Source of the DNA: Megamerina dolium
Taxonomy: Eukaryota > Arthropoda > Insecta > Diptera > Megamerinidae
NCBI GenBank assembly: GCA_963854835.1
Contig: OY978525.1
Span: 73,543,628 to 73,607,627, forward strand
Reading direction: 5' to 3'
DNA length: 64,000 nucleotides
Made by a program: the position numbers and the translations under genes. Under the pieces are notes generated by a model. It was not told the DNA's origin. It saw nothing but the letters and a program-made list of their open reading frames with translations, and did not search any database. This document shows, piece after piece, positions 1-11,560 of the stretch (its first letter is position 1; each line of letters opens with the position of its first letter).

Positions 1-2
1 TA

Positions 3-92
3 CTGGGTGAGCTAGCAGCTGCCGGCATCACATGGGAAGACGCTAGATCAACTGCCTAAAACCGTGTGCGATGACGAAGCCTTGTGGAGAAA
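3..92 (+). pseudogene. C-terminal scrap of a LINE ORF2
   Basis: Frame 3 reads GITWEDARSTA, a stop, NRVR, a stop, then RSLVE. Seen: this matches the 'W-x-E-A-x-x-x-A-x-N/D-R-x-x-W-R' tail that closes the polymerase ORF of many RTE-like LINEs. Two stop codons (near 57 and 72) break it. It runs off the left edge, so the rest of the element lies outside the window. An A-run at 91-101 then leads into the next LINE. The identification rests on a short motif only. Confidence 0.45.
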
Positions 93-131
93 AAAAAAAA
101 TTATTATACATATATCGTACCATTAGCAGCA

Positions 132-800
132 ATGGCTCTTCGAATAATTCAATGGAACATGAATGGATATTCCAATAATTATAATGAGTTATTAATCTTA
201 ATCAAACACTACAATCCAAAGAATATTTCAATACAGGAATCTCACCTCCACTCCCTTTCCAACATCCCAATCTCAATTAATTTTAGCCTATATTCCCTTA
301 ATTACGCGAACTCACCATTTGGTGGAGTTGCATTATTAATCCACTCTTTAATTCAACATAAACAAATTATTATCAGCAACGACTTCGATGCAATAGCAGT
401 TGAAGTCTGCTCAAAACTAAAATTTAATACAATTTCAACGTATATATCTCCACAGACTAACTTCAATATCTCCAATCTCCAAAATGAATTTAATTCTCTT
501 AACAATTCATCGCTAATAACTGGAGATTTTAACAGCTGGCATACTAACTGGGGCTCTCAAAAAAACAACAAAAGAGGCACTTTTCTCGTGAAATTTATTA
601 GCCAATCAAATTTTGTTTTACTCAATAACGGTACTCCTACTCACTTCAGTACACATCGCACTTTCTCACAGATTTATCTTATAGATTTATCTTTCTGCTC
701 ACCTTCTCTTGCAATCTGCTCTAAATGGAAAGTAAGCAATGATCTTGCAGGCAGCGACCATTTTCCAATAATTATAAATTTTTTTTCAATCCTAATTATG
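132..800 (+). pseudogene. I-clade LINE ORF2, apurinic-type endonuclease domain
   Basis: The ATG at 132 opens MALRIIQWNMNGY, the usual start of an exonuclease-endonuclease-phosphatase domain that nicks target DNA for target-primed reverse transcription. Visible motifs are QWNMNGY, the QESH metal-binding segment, ITGDFNSWH and the closing GSDHFPI histidine motif. An upstream ATG at 84 only adds an A-rich leader. The frame slips in the T-run near 780. The stop at 801-803 is made by the MITE target duplication: with the insertion and one TAA removed, the neighbouring frame reads straight through into the linker at 1335. The RT region of the same ORF lies downstream. Confidence 0.8.
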
Positions 801-803
801 TAA

Positions 804-1331
804 TAGCCTAGACAGACGGCAGCCTAATTCCGGATTACCGAGTTAATTCGAATTAACTCGGGCATTAACTGCAGCTAATCCGCATAAACTCTATGAGTTA
901 ATTCTCAAAATAAAAGAGGATTAGGGCAATTTGCGATGGCAACACTGCTGAAAATTGTCTATTGTGAATTTTTCTCGATCCATTTTACAAAATATTAGGT
1001 GTGTTCGCTTATAAAAAACTTTCAACAATTGTTAACAGTTTTCAACATGAAAAGCGTTGGCGAGCAAATAAATACAGCTGTCAATTACGAACGGTGAATG
1101 TCAATTTACAAGTTTCTGATAGTTTTCAGTTCACGTACTTCTTGTAGATTTTCCCATATCGAGAGTGACAGATGACAGAAATTGATAGTGATAGTAATGT
1201 AAGTGAGTTGACCTAATAAAACAGCAATCAGCCGTTTAGTTAATCCGCAATATTGCCGTCTGTCTGCTTATTATTTTATTCGGATTAAGTGCGCCGGTAA
1301 TCCAGAATTAGGCTGCCGTCTGTCTAGGCTA
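804..1331. mobile_element. MITE (528 bp) with 37-bp terminal inverted repeats and TAA target duplication
   Basis: Bases 804-840 and 1295-1331 are reverse complements with one mismatch (outer end TAGCCTAGACAGACGGC). The flanks 801-803 and 1332-1334 are both TAA. Removing the insert and one TAA restores an open frame across the junction in the I-clade LINE, which supports these limits. There is no transposase inside, and the interior holds palindromes such as the one at 838-863. A 3-bp TWA duplication is typical of PIF/Harbinger transposons, so a Harbinger-derived MITE is inferred. The TIR start is not a classic Harbinger one. Confidence 0.8.
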
Positions 1332-1334
1332 TAA

Positions 1335-3368
1335 CTCGCCCGCGTTTCAAGGTGGACTCTGCCGATTGGACACTATTTATTCAAAACTGCATCCAGCATA
1401 ATTCAATCCACGAAATTTCCTCCAATATCAATAAGGAAGCTGCCAATATAAAAAAAAATAATCCTTCAATCTGCCTCCGTATCAATACCTCAATCCTCTT
1501 ACAACAGAAAACCATACGCAGTTCCTTGGTGGAATCCACAATTAAACCAGCTCAAAAAAGACAGAAATGTTTCTTGGTACACCTTTAAAAGAAATATGAG
1601 TTTAACCAATATGCTAAACTACAAGAAAGCTAGAGCAAAATTAAAACGTGAAATAAAAATAGCTAAAAGAGAATCCATCATGGCGTTCACAGCCGAAATA
1701 AATCCATCAACTCCAGTCGGAAAAGTTTGGAGCAATATCAGACGATTTAGTGGTTACAAAATCTCACATGGGATTCACTGCATTCTTGATCCAAATTCTC
1801 CATTACAATATATCACAGACAAAACCTAACATTTTTAGCACTGACTGGTCTAACAATTCCTCTGACTCTAAATTCCCGACAAAGTTTCAACAAATGAAAA
1901 ATATAAATATTCATCAGATAGAATACCCCCAACCATGCCCAAGTGCACTTATAATTGAGCAAGAAATCAACCAATTGGAATTATCGTCAGCTTTAAACAA
2001 ACTGAAAGGTAATACACCAGATATTGATCGAATAACTTACTCTATGATTCGCAAAGCATCATCTGTAATGAAGAACAGATTATTGAGCTTCTACAACAAC
2101 GTCTTCAACAACTATCTCCCACAATAATATAAAGTTAGCCTTGTAGCACCTATCCTAAAACCAACATGTGACAAAACTGAAACCAAATCCTACAGACCGA
2201 TATCTCTTAAGTCATGTATGTCAAAGGTCCTTGACAAAATAATCGCCAACAGACTATGTTGGTTTGTCACTACGAACAAACTGCTACATAGTCAGCAGTT
2301 CGGATTTAAAAGAGGCAAATCGACAACTGATACTCTGCTATATGTAGACTATCTGATTGCTAACTGCCTCTCTAAAAAGAAACATTTAGCAATAATATCA
2401 CTTGACTTTGAAAAAGCTTTTGATAAAATAGGTATACACACAGTTATAGACCAACTAATCGAATGGAAAGTAGGTCCAAAAGTGATTAATTATGTTAAAT
2501 GTTTCATGACCAACAGAAAAATAATTGTGCGAATAGGCAAGTTCACCTCCGACCTTAAACCGCTACACAATGGAATCCCTCAGGGATCGCCACTTTCGGT
2601 TATCCTGTTCCTAATAGCCTACAACAAATTAAGCCACTCCAAAAAGAAATCGACTTCTGTGGTTATGCTGACGATTTTAACATTATAGTTCAACTAGACC
2701 AAAAGTAAAACGCCACTATAGATTTGACAATATTATTTCAGAACATCTCTAACTGGTGTGAATACTCTGGTGCTGCTCTTTCTACTCCGAAATGCAAATT
2801 TATACACATTTGTCGGAAACACAACTGTAACTGCACCATTATTGCTAATAACATCCACATCCCCGAAGTTGATAACTTGAAAATCCTAGGGCTATATATT
2901 AACAAAAGATACAGATGGGACAAACACATTGAATACCTCAACAGTTCCTTAACAAAACAGCTCGACGTGAAAAATGAAATGAAATGCCTATCCAACGTTA
3001 AATTCAATTGCTCCACACATTCTCTACTACAAATAGTAAAATCGCTCATAATGTCAAAAATCAACTACGGTCTAGTATTTTATGGTTTCTGTAGTAAAAC
3101 ACTCCTAACTAAAATTAAAAGTACCCTCAACGCAGCGATTAGAACTGCTCTAGGTGCATTCCGCTCTACACCGATACACAACATGTTTTTCGAGGCTAAT
3201 TTCCTCACTCTTGAGAATCAAAGACAATTACTCCTTAGCAAAATAAGTAAATCAATTCTTTACAGTCGCGACACGCCCTTATTCAACATCATAAAAAAAA
3301 TTATAAAAACCCATACCATACAGAAAATCCCTTCAACATTATCAAGAGCAATACGGTTGAATATATAG
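1335..3368 (+). pseudogene. I-clade LINE ORF2, linker and reverse transcriptase
   Basis: Pieces in several frames: 1335-1588 linker (VDSADWTLF), 1596-1829, 1835-2127, 2218-2688 and 2650-3368. RT motifs appear in order: SYRPISL near 2190, QQFGFKRGKST near 2300, motif A with catalytic Asp in SLDFEKAFDKI near 2400, motif B IPQGSPLS near 2575, and YADD near 2660 in a shifted frame just before the next break. The C-terminal part contains ILGLYINKRYRWDKHI. At least four frameshifts or stops prevent one polyprotein. Confidence 0.8.
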
Positions 3369-3539
3369 CTGTCAGTTGAATATATAGCAATTTTGCCATT
3401 TAAAATACGACAGCTCATCTCCCTCCCTGACATCTCAAGCCAACATCAATCAATAATCAACTCCATAGATTCAGCAAATCCTCTACACTTCCTTTTCATT
3501 TCCGATCATTATTCTTTGGGTTAAAGGATCAGCTACCCA

Positions 3540-4302
3540 ATTATTATTTTATCTACACAAAGGGCTCAAAGTCACACGGAATCACAAGCTACAGCATTAC
3601 AGACGAAAGCAAATTTATTAAAGTGGGAATTCTTCCTGAATACAGCTCTGTATTTTCAGCAGAAGTTATCGCCATCTACGAAGCTATTAAGTACGTTAAG
3701 AACAGGCAAGGCAACTTTGCAATATGCTCCGACTCACTTTCCTCCCTTAACGCCATATCTAATATACTAAATAATGATTTTTATGCTACCCACATTAGAA
3801 ATTTCTTAATCGACAAATTTCCAAGAATCATTCTAATTTGGGTCCCAGGACATGTTCAAATAGAAGGCAACGAGGTCGCTGACCGCGCCGCAAAATACGC
3901 TTGCTCTGCCCCTGTTATTTCTACTCCCAACTACAACTTCACTGATATCAAATATCACCTAAAGCATTACCATTCTAACACTAATAAGATAATTTGGAAT
4001 ACTACCTCGAGTTGGTACAAGGGTATAAATGCAGACCGCATACATCTTCACTACTATTTACCAGAAACAATAAACAGATTGGACAGTATCAAAATAATCC
4101 GCCTGAGACTAGGCCATACGAAATTATCCCATGGGTATTTGATGAGAATTGAGGCAAATGCCCTATGTAATTGCGCTTTCGAAATCCAAAATAACCTGCT
4201 ATTACATTACCTACGTGAATGTCCAGAGTATCATACCTTTCGCCGCGACGATCCTTTAAACCTCCTCTCTAACCCTTCCCCGACTAATATTGAAGAAATA
4301 TA
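3540..4302 (+). pseudogene. I-clade LINE ORF2, RNase H domain and C-terminus
   Basis: Reads FIYTKGSKSHGI from about 3550, then SAEVIAIYEAIKYV, ICSDSLSSLNAI and IWVPGHVQIEGNEVADRAA: the four blocks of an RNase HI domain, which would remove the RNA strand of the hybrid. The first catalytic residue is lost (YTKGS instead of YTDGS). The end carries a Cys/His cluster (ALCNC...HYLRECPEYHTF) typical of I-clade tails. The ORF closes at the TAA at 4301. Confidence 0.78.
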
Positions 4303-4472
4303 AAAGTTCTTAAAAGCTTCTAGATTGTATTACCAAATATAGTATTTTAACTCTCTCCTTTCATCCATAAGCAGCTGAAGGCCATTGCTGCTATTGCTGC
4401 TACATCCTCAATTAGGTATTAATTTAGTTAATACTCTAATTGTGTCAAATAAATAAAATAAATAAATAAAAA
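4303..4472 (+). repeat. I-clade LINE 3' UTR and simple-repeat tail
   Basis: After the ORF2 stop comes about 145 bp without a frame, containing GCTGCTATTGCTGCT, then AAATAAATAAAATAAATAAATAAAA at 4447-4471. A TAAA-type tail marks the 3' end of the LINE. Confidence 0.6.
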
Positions 4473-4889
4473 TCGAAGACCAAGTTCTATCCCTTAGCGC
4501 TCAGAAGCTCAAAATGGACACTGCGCATCGGTGGAAAACTGAATTGACACCTCAATAGGAATATGTCCATGTTCTTAGTCTTTCGTGTATAGCCATGTTG
4601 CTTACCATAATGCTAATCAACCACCTCAAAGACGGGTCAACTTCAAGGTTGAGCAAAAAGTTTAATGATGTAAAAAGGTCGTTCAATATCGATAAGCACC
4701 GTGTATTCCCTGAAGAATAATGATATTTCTATAGTGGATACTAGTGAGTGTAAGGCAGGATTTATGGATTTACTTTAATTTTACCGTAGTGTTAAAAACT
4801 AAAATATGGACACATACACATTTTGCCTTACTCATTATAAGTATCAATCAAAGAACCGCAACTATGCACACTATAAATGTTTATATATA
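4473..4889. other. No recognisable feature
   Basis: AT-rich sequence between two transposons. I see no frame longer than about 60 codons, no repeat structure and no RNA gene. Confidence 0.5.
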
Positions 4890-5737
4890 CAAGGTGATTT
4901 TTTAAGACCCTTCGGATTTGACTTAAGAAAACCACATAAAATTTAGAGAAATGTATGAAATCTTTATTTGAGTCAATGTTTAAAGATGATTTCATGTAAA
5001 TGTTAACCGCGGCTGCGCCTCAAATGGTTCATACGCTGGATCCAATTTTGATATACTCTCTTCAACATATCGACTGGTATCTCACGAATAAATTCTTCAA
5101 TATTGGCTTCCAGTGCGTCAACCGTTGGGGGCTTATCGCTTGAACATTAATATAGCCCCGCAAAAAGGGGTTAAATCGCACGATTTGTGCGGCCAATTGA
5201 CCTGCCCCAAACGTGAAATAAACTGTTCACCGAACACGGCTCTCAATTGGGCCATTGTTTCGCGTCTGTGTGGCATGTGGCACCGTCTTGTTGAAGCCAC
5301 ATGTCAGCCAAGTCCAGCTATTCCATTTTTGTCAAGAAAAAGTTTGTAATCAGTAACGTTCCTGCCTTCGTCGTCTTTGAGAAAGTACGGTCCAATGATG
5401 CCACCGGTCCATAATCCACACCAAACAGTGCATTTTTCGGGATGCATTGGCAGTTCTTGCAATGCTTCTGGCTGCTCTTCACACAAAATACGGCAATTTT
5501 GATTATTCACGTATCCATTCAACCAGAAATAAGTTCGTCACTGAACACAAGAAAGTGCACGATGCACTTTTTTAACCGAGCATAAATTTTGATAATAAAA
5601 TCCAATAATCTGCAAGCGTTGTTCGTTGTAAGTCAATTCATGGTTAAATTATAGACTAAACTGAACATATATGACAGTAACACGTAACACGAAAACAGCT
5701 GAGCTGCCAAAAAGAAAGTTGCCAAAAAATAACCCTG
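4890..5737 (-). mobile_element. Internally deleted Tc1/mariner relative (848 bp)
   Basis: The ends are inverted: CAAGGTGATTTTTTAAG on the left and, on the other strand, CAGGGTTATTTTTTGGC on the right. Both are flanked by TA (4888-4889, 5738-5739), the Tc1/mariner target duplication. The interior codes on the minus strand for a transposase related to the DD41D elements at 58.9-63.5 kb, but the ends differ, so it is another family. At 848 bp it is shorter than a usual 1.3-kb mariner because the N-terminal third is mostly missing. Confidence 0.75.
5006..5641 (-). pseudogene. Tc1/mariner-type transposase remnant
   Basis: Starts at ATG 5641 and, after a large internal deletion, reads a catalytic-core segment with FSDE (first Asp), NGYVNNQNCRI, WCGLWTGGIIGPYF and, across a stop and frameshifts, QQDGATCH (second Asp) and NWPHKSCDLTP. 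Known for the superfamily: it cuts and pastes DNA at the inverted ends. Frameshifts near 5255 and a deletion near 5570 make it inactive. The longest open part is 5304-5522. Confidence 0.7.
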
Positions 5738-8700
5738 TATGTAGATATATACATATTTGTAGGTACAAAAATATAGAAAGCAACGAACTAATTCATGGAC
5801 AAACTATACATACTTTTGGCATTGCATAAAATATGCATATAAAACATGCTGAGCTTGTATTTCCGGAGTTGTGAATATGAAGATATTATTGTGGAATTGT
5901 TCATATTTCTACATACCTACAGTTCATTGTATTTTATACAATTTGCCACGCGCTATATTTATGTTGATTCGGCATATTCGAGTTGCAAAAGAACACCAAC
6001 ACGCATATAACTTCCCTTTTACTTGAATATAATTTCCCTTTAGGTAATTAGCAACGCTGGTGGTATTAATGGTTGTTCGTGAAATTTATAAACGAGATAA
6101 AAACGAAAAAGAAGAAATTCTGCGGTAAATATATTCGTTTATTTAAAATATATTTCTATTTGCACTTGCTTTATTTTGCTTATTTTTGTTTATATTTACA
6201 ATAATTTGAAGTGTTGTTGAAATTTCCCAAGCCTATTCACAATAGTGCTGTTTTTTTACTTTGCAACACTAGAACTCAGGTCGCTTAAAATATAAGCGAT
6301 TTCAATTGAACTCGGTTAAAATAGGTGATGTCGCTTATTTTTGTTGTTGCTTTGGATGTAATTCGGCAAATAAGCGAGGGTTCTGTTGCAACTCGCGTGC
6401 AAAAGAACATAGCTAAAGATTCAGAATTTGTCATGCAATCAAACCGTGTTGTCATATTTTCATTTTCTCCGAATGTAACCGGGTTACAAGTGCTCGAGTT
6501 AAAATTAACTAACGGACTAAAAAATGAGTATGGTCTCGGTTCAAGTGCCAGGTCCACTGTCAACTAAAAATCCTATAAAACGTAACGTAATTTTGTATTG
6601 GGTATTAATTGGATGAAAGTGTTTGGCATACGACAGTAGTCATTTTGTTGATATCCTGTTGGTGTCTAAACTTTCTTTAATGTGTGTTCTTTTATTAGGC
6701 TTTCTAACGTTTTCAAAAAAAAAAAAATGGACGAGAGACATTAGTTCAATATCGTGGTGTTTGCTCTGTGAAGTTTTCCTTGCGTTAAGAATCAAAACTA
6801 TACTATTCTCTATCCATCCAGTGGAGTGAGTTAGATTGATATTGCCATCAACGATTGCGTTTAACCAAGATGTAATATGGCAAAAACTGACCCGAAGCTC
6901 TGCTGAAATGATGCGATACATATCCATACACTCATGTATTGCGCATAACTGAATTATTGTCTACATAAAGGAAGCCACAAAATGTATGGAAGAAAAACGG
7001 AATATAAGCGGAATATAAACGCAAATTTCACCTCTCTTTGGCTAGAAATATTTATTTATAATTTGAATTTATATTTGAAAAACTGCAAAATGAAAGCTTT
7101 CTCCCGATTTATGGAACTTTGCAAATCACTCACGAAGTTTTAAGTTCGAAAAAAATAGATTTGCGTCATTTTCTTCCAAGGTATCCCCCTAATGGGCCAA
7201 AACTATAATCGGCCCCCATTAGTATTTTTTCTTCAACATTTTTTCCGAAATACTTATCTTCTATCTTCACTCCCTAGGGAGACTTCCATATAAAAATTAG
7301 GTTTTATAAAATATAGAAGTGCCCCTGCAAGGATAAAGTACAACATATGACCCTATCATTGGACATTGACAAATAATTTCATAACTGCCCAGGAATCACC
7401 CTTGGGGGGTGAAATATAGCTTTGGTGTACATTAGCTTTACCTACCCAACATTTATGCCTAACATACAAAATGAACAAAAAATGTTTCATGTAGCCAGCT
7501 TATTTCGCAAAGAGTAGTGGAGTCAGTGACAGCTTCGTCTTTCAGGTCCCTTCGGCAACGACGTTTTGTACCATAAATCAAATTAAATATCTTCCGCAAA
7601 GTTTGACACCTCTGGCTTATCAGCTAACTTAGCTACATGCGTTATAGTTTTTTTATTAGTTTTTTTCAAATATTTTGATTCTGCTTCGTAAGTGTTTTGT
7701 TTTAAATCCCTCAGTATTTAAAATTAAAATTACAACAACATCAAGAATTATTGTAGATATAGAAAGAGCAGATGTAGAATAGTGGACTCACGTTTGGGGT
7801 TGGTTCTTACCGTGTACAGCTTATCACTCACTTGCTGGTATGATGACATAACCAACGACGATGACGATGTCAATGACGATGATGATGATGAACATATTAG
7901 GATTGCTGGAATAATGTTGCTGACGAAACCAACGACAACGACGATGTCAATGATGTGCTATGTAGATAAGTGGAGTATGTGATATAAAACTTGACACTCG
8001 ACTTATGTATGATGACTTCTTTGTTGTTTGACTCCAATGGAAATCACTTTTCACTAAATGTAAAAAAAAAGACAATAAAGCGGAATACTAAATGAAAAAC
8101 CCTAAAAATATAAAATGTCCAAGAGAAATAAGAAAAGCGATACGGTCGAAAGCGACTCTTTTGTTTTGATGTACTCGATAAATTCGTTAATGTATTTTTA
8201 TTTGCTAATTTTTTTTATTTGCATATAAGAACATTTCTTCATTTAGTCGATCACAGTTTAACTTTTATTTCCTAGCATATATGTGTATAACCGTGGTGTA
8301 GTTATTGGAGTTATATATAATGAAACTTGCTGTATTAAATAATTATCTTTACACAATAACTGTTTTTACTTCGAACTATGGTTTTATTATTTTATTACGC
8401 GATAGAAAAATTAATAATTCAGAGTACGCTGTTCGCAAGTGTCTCCAGACGAATGATCTTTCTCTTTTTTACAAAAACTGCAATGCGTTTAGTCAACACC
8501 TATCGGTACGTAGCGGATTAGCTGTTCCAATCTATTTCATACAAAAGCCATAAGAGCGATTAGTCAAAAAGGATTGGTAGGTAACGTAACGTTGGAATCT
8601 GTAGAAATTATATTTTCAATTATATTCTCTGTTCGCTCTATCATATTCAATTTTATAGTAAACCTAGCTATCTCTTTCCTACGTACATAGCATATGGACT

Positions 8701-9649
8701 GAGCTATCCGTGTTGACTAATGGCACTCCGTTTTTTACTTTACTTTCTGTTACCTTACGTGAAGAAGAAAATATATATAAAACAGAATATATGGATATGT
8801 TAATTTCTCTCTCTCTCTCTCTTCAAAATCGTCAAAGTCAGTGTGTATCTGAACGATATACAAAGTCAATCATGGAAATGGCAAATGAAGGATAATGAGA
8901 TAAACAGATGAGAGAGAGAGAAAGAGAAAAGAAAACGAACGAAGCCCGGGTATCATCGTACTTGTCACATACCACTATCGATGCGAGGCGGGGGAAATAC
9001 ATAACGTGCGTGACAATCGCATCGACAACGCCAGATGATATGGTGGTGCAAACAATTGTTCATCTGGAGTTATGCTTTTGAACCACCCAATATACCTAGA
9101 CTACCTAGATATAGGTAGGTATCTATACTTTTTATATTTTGTATATTTAATATATAGGTAATTGCAGTCAAAGGACAGCGACAAGTTGGGCATTCTGAGC
9201 TAGCTGAACAAGGCTAGCGGAAATCGGCTTCGGTTAATGTTTTTTTATGCCAATGGTATAATATTAAATTTTTGAATGGATGTATTCCTAGTGGTTGGAT
9301 CATGTCTGAATTATTTATAGAACGCAAATTTTTGTAAAAATGGACTAAACTGACTATGTTTTCGATAGAAATCTTTTCTTCCTTAGACCTCACACCATCT
9401 TCAATCTTACCGTTGCAGTTTATGTACATATGTATAAACAATTTCTTCAAACATCATTTGATGATTTTATGACAAACAACCCCGGCATAAGAAATTCCAT
9501 TTACGAAGTTATTCGGCTGTCAAATATAGCTTTCCAACGAGATTTCCCTTCTAAGATTTTCCAGGTGAATCTTCTATCAAGATGAAAGGCTACGTAAGTC
9601 ACTGCGTTTCCTTTTATATTTTGTATAAAATTGCATTTGGTTATCGTCG
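5738..9649. other. 3.9 kb without recognisable gene; microsatellites
   Basis: Mostly AT-rich single-copy-looking DNA. ORFs here are under 100 codons, often overlap on both strands and show no domain. Visible simple sequence: a (GAY)n run about 7855-7891, a (TC)n run about 8804-8822 and a GA-rich run about 8908-8930. No promoter, tRNA or splice-supported exon could be defended. Confidence 0.5.
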
Positions 9650-9987
9650 AAAATGGTTTTATTGTTTTTCGAAGTATTCTTCATGAAGGTTTATAAGCTT
9701 ATTGTCGAACCACTTTCGCCACTCCGACTGAGACACCTCCAAAGTATGGTTTTTGTTGGGTGTGGCTCGTCTTGGAATACTCACACGGTTGATTGCGGTC
9801 ATACGCATATATCCATGATCGTCACCTGGTACGATCTTATAAACGTCTTTCGAAGCACCACGATTGAATTTTTTCATCATTTCTTTACTCCAATCGGCAA
9901 GAGCCGTTTTTTGAGCGATTGTAAAATTATACGGGATCTAACGATCTAAAATCTAAAAAATCTTTCTGACACACATAGCGTAGATGG
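9650..9987 (-). pseudogene. Mariner (DD34D) transposase, middle part, left of BEL-A
   Basis: The minus strand reads AQKTALADWSKEMMKKFN, then RGASKDVYKIVPGDD and, after a frame change, IYAYDRNQP: the mariner segment around the first catalytic Asp (Mos1-type 'IVTGDESWIYAY'). It ends at 9987 exactly where the BEL-A LTR begins. The 5' part of the same transposase resumes on the far side of BEL-A at 19202 (PKSVVVPETI). So the LTR element split this gene, and base 9983-9987 GATGG is the duplicated target. Confidence 0.75.
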
Positions 9988-10151
9988 TGTTACGTTTAGC
10001 GATGCAAACACAAGCGTTTCGCTCGGAGTGCTCTAGACTTCGTAACTTGTTATCGCAGAAAGTAAACACAGGCACTTAAACCTGGATGACTTATGTCAAG
10101 AACAGATTGAACAACTTAGTGAAATGCACTATGGTTGTAGTTCAATTGACA
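9988..10151 (-). repeat. BEL-A 3' LTR
   Basis: 164 bp, differing from the other LTR by roughly ten substitutions by eye. On the plus strand it starts TGTTACGTTTAGC and ends TTCAATTGACA. LTR divergence of this size points to an old insertion. Confidence 0.9.
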
Positions 10152-10767
10152 TCGACCTGTTTTCGATTTCTCTATTTATTGGAATATAGCATATAAATTA
10201 AATTACAATTAAATATATAAAAAAGTACACTTAAACTCAAAATATGTACTAATAGAACATTTTATATAATTGTCCTTGACAGCATATTTGGCAATACATA
10301 TTGTCCACTGTACGTAATAACAGCGACGCTGTTGTTTTAGTTCATCATCGACATCATACACAGCAGTTGCTCGCGAGGATGTCGGGAAGGTATATATCCA
10401 CTGATTTTTGTAATATAATGGTGTCCAGGTGACGTTGTTATCTATTCGTCATAATTTACAATTCTGGCGTGTATTGTTGTTGAACAGGCCAATCTCGCAC
10501 TCACATATTGTGGACCCATAGTCGTATCGGAGTTGTACGTTAGAGCATATGTACGCCTCTTGCCTTAAGAGGTTGCATGAGTTGTTCCGTTGAGCAGCAT
10601 ATGATTAAATTCCAGTCAGCGGATGAAATGGCAGCTCTTCCTATGCCTTCAAAGTGGATGCCATGTTGTGATCCAAAACGGTTGACTTGTATTGGAGAGC
10701 CCATTATGATTGGCAGGATCATCAGTGTCGCAATTCCTTGATGCATGGATGTACGTCTTTTCTTCAT
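10152..10767 (-). pseudogene. Env-like glycoprotein remnant of BEL-A
   Basis: From an internal Met at about 10767 there is a basic then hydrophobic N-terminus (IATLMILPIIMG) that looks like a signal peptide, followed by GIHFEGIGRAAISS. A shifted frame carries a Cys/Asn-rich stretch (CECEIGLFNNN, NVTWTPLYY) before the frame decays around 10260. Position between pol and the 3' LTR and this composition match the env-like third ORF known in roo-type BEL/Pao elements and errantiviruses. It is far shorter than a usual env and is broken by a frameshift and stops; no transmembrane end is left. Confidence 0.55.
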
Positions 10768-10922
10768 TGTAATATTATCTTCCTTACTGTGTTGATTGTT
10801 CAATGTAGGTTTTGTTTGCTCAGTTGTGTCTCTAGGCAATTTTGCTGATCTGTGAATCAGCTTACTCTTTGGTAGGTCGAGATCATGTTTCTTGCGCAAA
10901 GTTTCGACATTTTTAATTTTGT

Positions 10923-11422
10923 TTAAAGAAATGCTGACAACGAGAGAAATCTGAGCCTTTCATTCTCATCGACGTTCTCATCTTCTGTTTTGATTGGCAG
11001 TAATGCTAATCTATGAATTGGCCTCCTGCAATTACCACTTGCAGTTTTTAAGTCAACTAAGCGTACTATTCCATCATCTCCTTTAAAGACATTTGTAATT
11101 CGTCCTAACGGCCACTTTAGTATTGCAGTATTGTCCTCTTTTATGATCACCATGTCACCATGATATTGGACTGCTTGTTTTTCCATTTATTTCTCGATTG
11201 GAGCTCACAGAAATAACTCCGAGACCATCGTTTCAGAATTTCCTTTTAAGATGAATGACCAACTGGACCAATCTGGTCCAGAGGTTCGAGTTTGTTGATG
11301 TGCCCTTGAATCGACCTGTGCGTTGAATGGTTCCTCTATGAAGAAGTAGCCAGAAGTTGGGGCAGCTAAGTCATTCGGGTCTTCCGGAGGTGGAAAAATT
11401 GGTCTTGATTTAAGAATGCCCT
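10923..11422 (-). pseudogene. BEL-A integrase tail and C-terminal DUF5641-like domain
   Basis: Adjacent to J1 the minus strand reads SRPIFPPPEDPNDLAAPTSG, the block just after the integrase core in BEL/Pao pol. After stops near 11200 comes MVIIKEDNTAILKWPLGRI and VRLVDLKTASGNCRRPIHRL (10923-11186), the small beta-rich C-terminal module (DUF5641) of BEL/Pao polyproteins. The catalytic D,D,E of the integrase is not present anywhere in BEL-A. Confidence 0.8.
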
Positions 11423-11560
11423 CAAGCTTTATTTATTGGATCTTTCTAAAATTACTTAGGAACTAACAATATGTAAGTGATCAAATCTTACAAACTAACT
11501 AAAATTATGTGATATTCCCAACGTTGCATCACAATTTGTTGAGTCGCGAGGTATAGCAAT

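Larger units (their letters stand above)
93..4472 (+). mobile_element. I-clade non-LTR retrotransposon, degenerate
   Basis: The order is endonuclease, reverse transcriptase, RNase H, then a short 3' UTR and an (AAATA/TAAA)n tail at about 4447-4471. RNase H after RT together with a simple-repeat rather than pure poly(A) tail fits the I clade, of which the Drosophila I factor is the type. No ORF1 is visible, so the copy is probably 5'-truncated just before ORF2. A MITE interrupts it at 804-1331. Several frameshifts and stops inactivate it. No convincing target duplication was found. Confidence 0.8.

Noticed and set aside
6285..6567. Overlapping ORFs of 92 and 80 codons on opposite strands
   Set aside because: No domain, no codon or start support, and they overlap antisense over their whole length; nothing points to a gene.
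7782..7982. Asp-rich ORF
   Set aside because: Produced by the (GAY)n microsatellite.
8305..8553. 82-codon ORF in the 5.7-9.6 kb desert
   Set aside because: AT-rich, no recognisable motif, no neighbouring signals; expected by chance.
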